This document shows, piece by piece, positions 26,085-33,979 of a DNA stretch of 64,000 nucleotides. Below the pieces are notes generated by a model. It made no database searches. It saw nothing but the letters and a program-made list of their open reading frames with translations, and was not told the origin of the DNA. Made by a program: the position numbers and the translations under genes. Position 1 is the first letter of the stretch; the number at the start of each line of letters is the position of its first letter. Source of the DNA: JAOACQ01 sp049968515 (GTDB lineage: Bacteria; Spirochaetota; Brevinematia; Brevinematales; JAOACQ01); assembly GCA_049968515.1 (NCBI GenBank), contig JBMFQR010000007.1, positions 13,968 through 77,967 on the forward strand, read 5' to 3'.

Positions 26085-27956
26085 TCATTTTTTCAACCAC
26101 TTGCTTTTTGGAAAATTCTTTTTTATTTTCTCAATATATTTTTTTGATGTGCTTTCATTTCCCATTTTATCATAAATCTTTGAAAGGTGAAAAAAAATTT
26201 CATCAAAGCCGGGAGTACTCTCATTTGTTGCCGCTATACTTCTTTCAACCCTGTTGAATATCTCAAACGACTTTTCAAATTCTCCCCTGTTGTAATAAAT
26301 CCACGCTTTTGTATCAAGATAGGCAATATTGTCAGGCTTATACGTAAGGGCATTATCCACAAGCCTTAATGCCTCTTCAAATTTGATTTTTTCATTTGCA
26401 TAAATATATGCAAGCAAATTATTTACTTCGGGATCATTTTCCTGAATTTTAACTGCTCTTTCAAGAAATTCTATTGCCTTTTTATTCTCTTCAGTTTCAT
26501 AATAGCACACGCCTATAAAAAATAGTGTCTTTAAATCTTCAGGATAAATTTTAAGCGATTCCTTAAATTTTTCAATTGCCATCTTATATTTCTTTTCATC
26601 ATAAAGCATTAAACCACTGTAGAAATTAATATAATACTTTTCATCATCCGTTTTTGCCAATTCTTCTGCCTTTGTCAGGTACTGTCGGGACTTTGATTTT
26701 TCTTTTCGGGTGTAATAAAGATATGAAAGCTTCAAGTATGAAGCAACGACATAATCCTTAGCTTCAGGATGGGAGATGTATTTTTCATAATAAGCTATTG
26801 CGTCTGAATAATCTGATATGTCATTGTAAAGATTTGCAATAATCCAGTAGATAGCCGGTTTACCAGCGTCGTTTTTCTCTATAACCCTGTAAAATCTTAT
26901 AGCCATTTCAGGTTTATAGGAAAGCTCTGCCTTGCCGGCAATTAAAAAGGCTTCCTTGTTTGCCATCTCCTTATCACTCAGTTTCTCATAAATTGAAAAG
27001 AAAAGGTAGTGAATATAAAAGTGGGGAGAGGGAAAGTTTTTTGAATATTGCTTGAGCAAATTTAATGATTCTTCATACTTCGCTTCTTCAAAAAGCAATA
27101 TACTCTTCAAATATGAAGACTTTTCAGAATTCTCCTCGCAAAACTTTTTTAACTTAGGGTCATTATTTACAAATAAAAGCCCACCATATAGCTCATATAA
27201 TCCTTCTGTCCATAAAAATTGAGGTATATTTTCAAGAATGTCCTTAGCTTTATTAAATTCAAGGATTTCTGCATAACAAATCACAAGATTAATCAAAACC
27301 TTATAATCACTCTTAACAATCTCTCTGGCCTTTTCATAATAGTAGGCCGCCTTAAAAAAATTCTGATTTTCAAGCTGGAGTTGACCCAAGTTCACATATG
27401 CCCTGTAAAGAATCATATAATCTATTTCACTGGTAAAATTCTTAGAATTAACTATTACCAAAAAATACCTTTCAGAATTTTTATAATTCCTGTTTAATAA
27501 TTCAATAATACCATAATAAAAATTTGCCAGAAGATCGTTAGTATCTTTCTGTATAAGATTCGAAAGAGGCTTTTGCATTTCAGAATAATTCCCCTGTTCG
27601 TCTAGTAAAATTATGTACTTGTAAACAATTTGCTTCTCATCAGGATAACCACTGTAAGCCTCCCTTGCAATCTGCGTCGCATCTTTTAGAATGCTAAAAT
27701 ACTTACCCTGATCCTTCTCAAACTGAAGATTTTTAAGTCTGGCAATGTATGTATCAATAAGAAGGTTGTATATATACTGATTGGTTTCACCCGTGCTCTT
27801 AAGACTTTTCAGAATATTAATTGCCTCATCAAATTTTCCCTGATTGTATTTTTCCATTGCTTCTGAATACATTTCCTCTGGAGTAAGAGTGTAATTTTCA
27901 CCAAAAGAATAGCAGAAAAGAAATAGCATCAAGCTAAAAATAAAAATCTTTTTCAT
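26085..27956 (-). CDS. Secreted tetratricopeptide-repeat protein
   Basis: A 623-aa protein with signal peptide ('MKKIFIFSLMLFLFCYSF') and many TPR units along its length, clearest at about 440-590 ('LKTLFFIGVCYYETEENKKA', 'AYLDTKAWIYYNRGEFEKSF'). TPR arrays mediate protein-protein contacts, here in the periplasm. The start lies 1 nt after the M50 protease gene stop, so the two are co-transcribed and may act together; this is inference. It ends 6 nt from the convergent aconitase stop. Confidence 0.85.
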   Translation of the reverse strand: MKKIFIFSLMLFLFCYSFGENYTLTPEEMYSEAMEKYNQGKFDEAINILKSLKSTGETNQYIYNLLIDTYIARLKNLQFEKDQGKYFSILKDATQIAREAYSGYPDEKQIVYKYIILLDEQGNYSEMQKPLSNLIQKDTNDLLANFYYGIIELLNRNYKNSERYFLVIVNSKNFTSEIDYMILYRAYVNLGQLQLENQNFFKAAYYYEKAREIVKSDYKVLINLVICYAEILEFNKAKDILENIPQFLWTEGLYELYGGLLFVNNDPKLKKFCEENSEKSSYLKSILLFEEAKYEESLNLLKQYSKNFPSPHFYIHYLFFSIYEKLSDKEMANKEAFLIAGKAELSYKPEMAIRFYRVIEKNDAGKPAIYWIIANLYNDISDYSDAIAYYEKYISHPEAKDYVVASYLKLSYLYYTRKEKSKSRQYLTKAEELAKTDDEKYYINFYSGLMLYDEKKYKMAIEKFKESLKIYPEDLKTLFFIGVCYYETEENKKAIEFLERAVKIQENDPEVNNLLAYIYANEKIKFEEALRLVDNALTYKPDNIAYLDTKAWIYYNRGEFEKSFEIFNRVERSIAATNESTPGFDEIFFHLSKIYDKMGNESTSKKYIEKIKKNFPKSKWLKK

Positions 27957-27957
27957 T

Positions 27958-28575
27958 TCAACTACCCCCTAAAAATAAAGATAGAAAAAAATTTGCCACA
28001 AATTTATATACAGGCATATAGATATATCTTATTAGACCCGTCACAATAAGAAAAAGAAATATTACAAGAAAAATGTTTTCAAATCTTTCCAGAAAATATT
28101 TTACCTTTGAGGGAAGAATTTCAGAGAAAAATCTATAACCATCAAGTGGTGGAAAAGGTAAAAGATTAAATATTGCAAGCATTAGATTCAGTGAGGCAAG
28201 TATTATAAAAGCTTCCAGCTTGATTCTGGAGAAAAGAAAAAACATAATTATCATAAGTAAAAAATTCACCATTACTCCAGCAATTGAGACAAAGATTATC
28301 CCTACCCTTCTATTCTTAAAAAGCAAAGGATTTATAGGAACTGGCTTTGCCCATCCAAAAACCGGTATCTTGAGGATAAAGAGTATTAATGGTAGAAGAA
28401 GTGTACCAATGGGGTCAATATGTCGTACAGGGTTTAACGAAAGTCTCTTTTTTAACTTTGCCGTATCATCCCCAAAAAGTAACGCAACAAATCCGTGTGC
28501 CACCTCATGCAATATTATACTATAAATTATCCCCACCACAACAATCGCTATGTTTAATATATCGGTAAATACCAC
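27958..28575 (-). CDS. Site-2-protease family membrane metalloprotease (M50)
   Basis: A 205-aa integral membrane protein with zinc motif HEVAH (His23, His27) in the first helix and a second metal motif 'NLLPFPPLDGYRF' near residue 140. This is the compact YwhC-type form without a PDZ domain. Such proteins cleave substrates in or near the membrane. It starts at GTG 28575 with only a weak AAGG upstream. It is upstream partner of the TPR gene. Confidence 0.88.
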   Translation of the reverse strand: MVFTDILNIAIVVVGIIYSIILHEVAHGFVALLFGDDTAKLKKRLSLNPVRHIDPIGTLLLPLILFILKIPVFGWAKPVPINPLLFKNRRVGIIFVSIAGVMVNFLLMIIMFFLFSRIKLEAFIILASLNLMLAIFNLLPFPPLDGYRFFSEILPSKVKYFLERFENIFLVIFLFLIVTGLIRYIYMPVYKFVANFFLSLFLGGS

Positions 28576-28795
28576 CTTGAAATACCCACATCAATTTTTA
28601 ACCATTAAATTTAATATCCCGGCTTATTTTTGTCAAGTTTATTATGTAGGGGCTTCCCAGAATGAAAATTAATATTATAAAAATTTTGATTTCTTATCTT
28701 TTAGCTTTATAATTATAATATCTTTTAAAAGTTGGTTTACCCAGAAGTATATTGCTCTGTGTAAACTGGATTTATCATTAACTTTAAGGAAGGCA

Positions 28796-30157
28796 ATGAT
28801 GATAACACCGGATTTTTTGACAGAAAGTTTGGGTACAAATCCAATCATTAAAGGTAGTGTTAAAAAAGATGTGAATCTGAAAATTTCCATTGACTCAAGA
28901 ACCATAGCTGAAACAGATTGTTTTATTGCAATAAAAGGTGAAAGATTTGATGGGCATAATTTTATAGAAGAATGCTTCAAAAAGGGAGTAAGATATTTCG
29001 TAATAAACAGATTTAAAAAAAGCAAGGTTATAAACAGGATCGAAAGTGGATGTATATGGTGTGTTAATGATACTATTGAAGCACTGGAAAGGATTGCAAA
29101 GGCATATAAAAGAGAAATTTTTGCAAATACAGTTGCAATAACAGGCAGTTCAGGAAAAACAACTGTAAGAGAGCTAATATACAGCATCCTTTCAAAAAAA
29201 TACAATGTTCATACTGCAAGAAAGAATTATAACAACGAAATAGGTCTCCCTCTCACAATACTTGAGGCACCTGAAAAAACAAATATCTTTGTGTTAGAAC
29301 TCGGCATGAACCACAGGGGAGAAATTTCAAGGCTATCAAGAATAATAAAGCCTTTTGCCTCAGTAATCACAAATATTGGTTATGCACACATTGGCAATTT
29401 AGGCAGCAGGAAGAACATTGCAAAGGCAAAAGCAGAGATTTTTGACGGAATGAACAAGGGAGGCTACGTATTTCTCAATAGAGATGATGATTATTATGCT
29501 TACCTGAAAAGAATTTCTCCCTGTGAGGTTATCGACTTTTCCTCTTCTGATATCAAAGTTATTGAGGACAGAGGAATTGATGGCTATGTCATTGACTACG
29601 AGGGAGAAAAAATTGATTTTGTACTTCCGGGAAGGCATAATCTTTCAAATCTGGCATGTGCATTAAAAGTAGGAGAATTTTTCAGGATAAGCAAAGACAA
29701 AATTATCGAAGCATTGTCAGAGTTCAGACCTGTAAGTGGTAGAAGTGAGGTTGTTAAAAGTAAGGTTGTAATAATCAACGACTCATACAATGCCAATCCA
29801 GCCTCCATGAAAGCTGCTTTTGAAATCCTATCCCGAGCTCCATCCCGCAAAATTGCAGTTATATCCGATATGCTTGAACTTGGCAAAGATGAGGTTAAAT
29901 TTCATGAAGAGCTCGGTAACTGGATTGACACTGGGAATTTTGTAGACGTAATATTTGCTTACGGAAAATTAAGCAAACATACAATAAACAACATAAAAAA
30001 TACAAAAATCATTAAGTTCTGGTTTGAGAAAAAAGAAGACCTCATAAAAAGTTTAATTTCCTTTATAAACCAGTCTGATACCATACTCATAAAAGCCTCA
30101 CATGGAATGAGACTTGATGAGGTATTTGAAGCTTTAAAGGAGAAATATAAGGTTTAA
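28796..30157 (+). CDS. murF: UDP-N-acetylmuramoyl-tripeptide--D-alanyl-D-alanine ligase
   Basis: A 453-aa Mur ligase of cytoplasmic peptidoglycan precursor synthesis. It has the N-terminal 'ISIDSRTIAETDCFIAIKGE' domain, ATP loop 'ITGSSGKTTVREL' (about 114-126), 'ELGMNHRGEISRL' and the C-terminal 'INDSYNANPASMKAAFE'. These together separate MurF from MurE. AAGGAAGG precedes ATG 28796. No other mur gene is nearby. Confidence 0.95.
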   Translation: MMITPDFLTESLGTNPIIKGSVKKDVNLKISIDSRTIAETDCFIAIKGERFDGHNFIEECFKKGVRYFVINRFKKSKVINRIESGCIWCVNDTIEALERIAKAYKREIFANTVAITGSSGKTTVRELIYSILSKKYNVHTARKNYNNEIGLPLTILEAPEKTNIFVLELGMNHRGEISRLSRIIKPFASVITNIGYAHIGNLGSRKNIAKAKAEIFDGMNKGGYVFLNRDDDYYAYLKRISPCEVIDFSSSDIKVIEDRGIDGYVIDYEGEKIDFVLPGRHNLSNLACALKVGEFFRISKDKIIEALSEFRPVSGRSEVVKSKVVIINDSYNANPASMKAAFEILSRAPSRKIAVISDMLELGKDEVKFHEELGNWIDTGNFVDVIFAYGKLSKHTINNIKNTKIIKFWFEKKEDLIKSLISFINQSDTILIKASHGMRLDEVFEALKEKYKV

Positions 30158-30175
30158 GTGCATTCAAGCAGGGGA

Positions 30176-30373
30176 CTAAACCTTCTTTGATTTATTTGCC
30201 ACAAAATTATCAAACTTTTTCCATATTTCTTCAGGTTCAGTTTCTTCTTCAGTTTTTACAATAAGATAATAACATGGAGATGAGTTTGCCTGAATACACT
30301 TTTCCAATCTCATTTCTTTTGTACCGTCAACGTTGCAACGATTTAAGGAGCATCTTAGATACAAACACTGCAT
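30176..30373 (-). CDS. 65-aa cysteine-rich protein of unknown function
   Basis: A small protein with five cysteines, four of them in the first 25 residues in a C-x5-C-x4-C pattern plus a later pair, suggestive of a metal site. I recognise no family. ATG 30373 has a strong ribosome site (TTTGGAGG) and lies 25 nt downstream of pyrD on the same strand, supporting a real third gene of the paaK-pyrD operon. Confidence 0.6.
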   Translation of the reverse strand: MQCLYLRCSLNRCNVDGTKEMRLEKCIQANSSPCYYLIVKTEEETEPEEIWKKFDNFVANKSKKV

Positions 30374-30398
30374 AAAACCTCCAAAGACTAAACTCCCC

Positions 30399-31274
30399 CT
30401 ACTCTATTCTCCCCACTTTTATTCTTTCAAGTTCTTCTGCAATCTTTAATGATATAGAAGGCTCTACAAAATTCATTGTTCCTGTTGAAATAAATCTTGC
30501 TCCTGCCATTAAAAATTCAATAGCGTCCGAGGTATCACATATTCCACCACTTGCAATCACAGGGATCTTAACAATATTTGACACCCTGTATACATTCCAC
30601 AATGCCATCGGTTTAACAGCAGGTCCTGAATAGCCAGCTACCTTGTTCTTAAAATAAAAAGCTCTTTTCTTAATATCGATAGCTGTTGCCAAAAAAGTAT
30701 TTGAAATTGTAAGAGCATCAGCCCCATAGTCCTCAGCTACCTTTGAATTAACCACAAGGTCTCCAGAAGGACCAAGCTTGACAGTAAAAGGCTTTCTACT
30801 AATCTTTGCTACTGCTCTCACAATATTTCTAACAACTCTAAAATTTGAATCAAAATTAATCCCGCCTTCATGAAGATTTGGACAACTGAGATTCAATTCA
30901 AACATATCGATAGAATCAAATTCAGATAAAACTCTCACCATCTTAGAAAAGTCACTTTCACAATCACCAGCAATACTTACAATCTTATTGGTGGAAAGAT
31001 TTTTTAAAAAAGCTGTCTCTCTTAATTTTTTCACAAAGTTTTCAAATCCATCATTCTCAAGACCTATAGAGTTTAAAAGACCACACCTTACCTCAAGTAT
31101 TCTCGGTGGTGGATTGCCTTCTCTTGGCGAAAGGGTCACAGTTTTTAATGTCACCCCTCCAATTTTTGAATAATCAAGAAAATCAGTATACTCATCGACC
31201 CCAAAGGTTCCTGAAGCTAAAATCACAGGATTTTTGAATTCAAGCTCCCCTATTAAAAGCCCTTTAGCCTCCAT
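30399..31274 (-). CDS. pyrD: Dihydroorotate dehydrogenase, class 1B-like
   Basis: A 291-aa flavoenzyme oxidising dihydroorotate to orotate in pyrimidine synthesis. It has 'NPVILASGTFG', 'ELNLSCPN' with the class-1 catalytic Cys, 'VKLGP' and 'IPVIASGGICDTSDAIEFL'. Class 1B enzymes normally pair with the electron-transfer subunit PyrK, which is not in this window. The start overlaps the end of paaK by 11 nt, so translation is coupled. Confidence 0.92.
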   Translation of the reverse strand: MEAKGLLIGELEFKNPVILASGTFGVDEYTDFLDYSKIGGVTLKTVTLSPREGNPPPRILEVRCGLLNSIGLENDGFENFVKKLRETAFLKNLSTNKIVSIAGDCESDFSKMVRVLSEFDSIDMFELNLSCPNLHEGGINFDSNFRVVRNIVRAVAKISRKPFTVKLGPSGDLVVNSKVAEDYGADALTISNTFLATAIDIKKRAFYFKNKVAGYSGPAVKPMALWNVYRVSNIVKIPVIASGGICDTSDAIEFLMAGARFISTGTMNFVEPSISLKIAEELERIKVGRIE

Positions 31275-32577
31275 AAACCTCTCTTTTATCTATAATTCTC
31301 TTTGCCTTTCCCTGACTCCTCTCGATGGTTTTTGGTTCAACAAGCTTTACTTTAACCTTTAATCCAAGCATTGTATAAAGTCTGTCAATTATCCTGTTTT
31401 CAAGCTCAACAAGCTTTTTCATTTCATCAAAGAAGATATTTTCCACAACCTCAACCCATATCTCAAGCTGATCTATATTTTCCTTTCTATCCACAACAAT
31501 CTGATAGTGAGGTGCCACCCCCTCAACCTCAAGAAGAACCTCTTCAATCTGAGATGGAAATACATTTACTCCTCTTACAATAAGCATATCATCAGTTCTA
31601 CCCATTATCTTCATTACTCTCGCTGTAGTTCTGCCACACTTACAGGGATCCGTGATCACTCTCGAAAGATCACCAGTTTTATATCTTAAAAGAGGTAACG
31701 CCTCCTTTTCAAGAGGAGTAATTATAAGTTCTCCCTTCTCACCTTCTGCCACCCACTCTCCAGTCTCTGGATTTACAACCTCAACAAAAAAGAAATCCTC
31801 ATTTATATGCATCCCATTCTTCTCAAGACACTCTCCTGCAACTCCCGGACCAACAAGCTCAGACATACCGTAATTGTCTGTAGCAATAATGTTAAGCTTT
31901 GCTTCTATCTCTCTTCTAATTGACTCACTCCAGGGCTCCGCACCAAACAAACCATACTTCAGCTTGAGATCTTTAACTGGATCCACACCCATCTCCTCTA
32001 CAACATCAGCAATATGCAGGGCATAAGATGGTGTACAGACAAGCACAGTCGCACCAAAATCCTGCAACAACTGAACCTGCCTTTTAGTATTTCCGCTTGA
32101 AGCTGGAACAACAGTTACACCAATCTTTTCAAGTCCATAATGCAGTCCGAAACCACCTGTAAAAAGCCCATACCCGAATGCAATCTGTGCAATATCATTT
32201 TCACTCACACCCCCGGCCGATGCAATTCTTGCAACCATTTCACTCCAGTTTTCCAGATCCCTTCTCGTATAACCTACCACGGTTGACTTACCGGTTGTTC
32301 CACTTGAGGCATGTATTCTAACAACCTTGGACATTGGCACAGCAAAAAGCCCAAAAGGATAGTTATCCCTGAGATCATTTTTGGTGGTTATGGGAAGCTT
32401 TTTTATATCTTCAAGACTTTTTATATGCTCAGGCTTTACACCCATTTTATCCATCTTTTTTCTGTAAAAACCTACATTTTCATATACATTCCTTACAAGA
32501 AACTTCAATTTTTCAAGCTGAAGCTCTCTTAATTTCTTTCTATCAATCTGCTCAATATCTTTGTTCCAGATAGGCAT
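31264..32577 (-). CDS. paaK: Phenylacetate-CoA ligase family protein
   Basis: A 437-aa adenylate-forming enzyme that makes aryl-CoA from phenylacetate or a related acid. Motifs are 'IHASSGTTGKSTVVGYTRRD' (ATP binding), 'DNYGMSELVGPGVAGEC', 'RYKTGDLSRV' and 'GRTDDMLIVRGVNVFPSQIE'. ATG 32577 (protein start MPIWN) fits the family, with AAAAGGTG upstream; a 9-residue longer form starts at 32604. The true substrate is uncertain; in anaerobes these ligases often sit with indolepyruvate oxidoreductases, which are not seen here. Confidence 0.9.
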   Translation of the reverse strand: MPIWNKDIEQIDRKKLRELQLEKLKFLVRNVYENVGFYRKKMDKMGVKPEHIKSLEDIKKLPITTKNDLRDNYPFGLFAVPMSKVVRIHASSGTTGKSTVVGYTRRDLENWSEMVARIASAGGVSENDIAQIAFGYGLFTGGFGLHYGLEKIGVTVVPASSGNTKRQVQLLQDFGATVLVCTPSYALHIADVVEEMGVDPVKDLKLKYGLFGAEPWSESIRREIEAKLNIIATDNYGMSELVGPGVAGECLEKNGMHINEDFFFVEVVNPETGEWVAEGEKGELIITPLEKEALPLLRYKTGDLSRVITDPCKCGRTTARVMKIMGRTDDMLIVRGVNVFPSQIEEVLLEVEGVAPHYQIVVDRKENIDQLEIWVEVVENIFFDEMKKLVELENRIIDRLYTMLGLKVKVKLVEPKTIERSQGKAKRIIDKREVYGG

Positions 32578-32682
32578 AAAGACACCTTTTCTTAAAAATA
32601 GCAAACCATTTTATTTTAATATAAAAATTAATTTTTATCAAACGCTGAATAATAGTTTACAATTTTCTGTGAAAGTTTGAAA

Positions 32683-32726
32683 GTTGAAAGTTTACAAAGC
32701 TAAAAGTTAAGACCGATAGAAATGCA
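32683..32726. repeat. 44-bp direct repeat, left copy flanking the cas island
   Basis: Matches 44391-44434 at 43 of 44 positions; it begins GTTGAAAGTTTACAAAGCTA and the single difference is G at 32715 versus T in the right copy. The copies are 11.7 kb apart in direct orientation, one on each side of the CRISPR-Cas genes. Confidence 0.9.
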
Positions 32727-32756
32727 TTTGTATTAAGGATAAAGCCTTGTGTAAAA

Positions 32757-32912
32757 AACACCGGCTTATTGGTTAGAGCCGATTTGGCACGAGGATTGGA
32801 ATGGATAGAAGGGATTTACACAGCTGGAACTGTTTAATTTGCAAGATGGATTTTTGCGAAGGAACTTGGTGAAAATATATCCACACTAAAGCCAGCTAAA
32901 AAGGTAAAATAG
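32757..32912 (+). pseudogene. Remnant of a protein-coding gene
   Basis: One frame reads 'NTGLLVRADLARGLEWIEG', then an in-frame TAA (32835-32837), then 'FARWIFAKELGENISTLKP' to a TAG at 32910. The composition and hydrophobic pattern look like the C-terminal end of a real soluble enzyme; I do not recognise which. It begins about 30 nt inside the left direct repeat. Confidence 0.45.
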
Positions 32913-32935
32913 TATTAACTCTTGTTAAAAAATTA

Positions 32936-32964
32936 TTGACTCCCCCTAAAAAAAGATATATAAT
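32936..32964 (+). promoter_or_regulatory. Promoter of cas6, probably giving a leaderless mRNA
   Basis: TTGACT (32936-32941), exactly 17 nt, TATAAT (32959-32964). The ATG of cas6 at 32971 is where transcription should start, and there is no ribosome site. Together with the flanking repeat and the remnant this accounts for the 393-nt gap before cas6. Confidence 0.75.
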
Positions 32965-32970
32965 GTGAAA

Positions 32971-33876
32971 ATGGTTAAATATTCGGTTTTTAATCTAAAA
33001 CTGATATTTCCCTTCTCTCTGATTTTAGAAACTTTCCCTCCTTTTCTCTTCCGAAGTGTACTTGGATTGCAGCTTCATAATTTAGTATGTCTCTTTAAAA
33101 AAAGAAAATGCGAGGATTGTTCTATAAACAAAGATTGTGTTTATGCAAAAATCTTTGAGACCATCCTTTAGAAAGATAATCCCATAATTCCAAAGAATGA
33201 AAAGGCTCCACATCCTTTTATTCTTTATACTGAAGCCACTGAAAACATAAAGGCTAATGAAATAACACTTCAAATTACTCTTCTCGGCAATACAATAGAC
33301 TATTTCCCATATTTTTACCATTCTTTTGTAAAAGCTGGGAAATATGGTATTCAAAGGGAAAGGACAAAATTCAAGATAACAGATGTGCTTGTAGATGGAG
33401 TTTTCATCCTTGAAGAAGATGAAAATTTACAAATGCCAGAAAATGTAAAAGTTTTCAATATATTTAACTGTAATGAAAAACTTGAGAAAAAAAAGTTTAA
33501 AGTGGAGTTTAAAACCCCTTTCAGATTAAAAAAGAACGGAAAATATGTTTCTAACTTTGAGGCAAGTGATTTTCTTGATTCAGCTTATAGAAGAATCTCA
33601 ATATTGAACTCATTATATGGAAATGGAGAAAGACTTCCAGAGCTTAAAGCTTCTGATAGAATTATGATAAAAGAAAAAAATCTATTCTGGAAGGATCTAA
33701 AATACTATTCTTCCAGACAGAAAGAGTTACTCAAGCTCGGTGGAGTGATTGGCTCTTTTGTTATTGAAGGAGAATTTACTCCATTTGAAATCTCTCTACT
33801 TAAGGGAGCAGAAATTTTTAACATTGGTAAAAATGTGGCTTTTGGGCTCGGCAGGGTGGATGTGAGGGAGATTTAG
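32971..33876 (+). pseudogene. cas6: CRISPR pre-crRNA endoribonuclease Cas6, interrupted by an in-frame TAG
   Basis: One frame spans 301 codons with a single TAG at codon 67 (33169-33171). Before it lies 'PPFLFRSVLGLQLHNLVC' with a four-Cys segment; after it 'KAPHPFILYTEATE', and at the end the Cas6/RAMP glycine loop 'GKNVAFGLGRVDVREI'. Family length is about 300 aa, so only this codon disrupts it. Cas6 would cut CRISPR precursor RNA at the repeats. If not read through, the N-terminal 66 residues alone cannot be active. It is the first cas gene, 103 nt before cas10. Confidence 0.82.
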
Positions 33877-33979
33877 TGAAAATGACACTATAGGAAAAAA
33901 TGCCTAAAAATACATTATAAGTTTCTATAGAAGGATTAAACGCAACTTAAAAAATAAATGAATGAATGGAGTTATAGAT

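Noticed and set aside
28675..29205. A 176-aa minus-strand ORF with hydrophobic stretches
   Set aside because: It lies antisense to the start of murF, whose motifs are unambiguous; it has no family signature and is a shadow.
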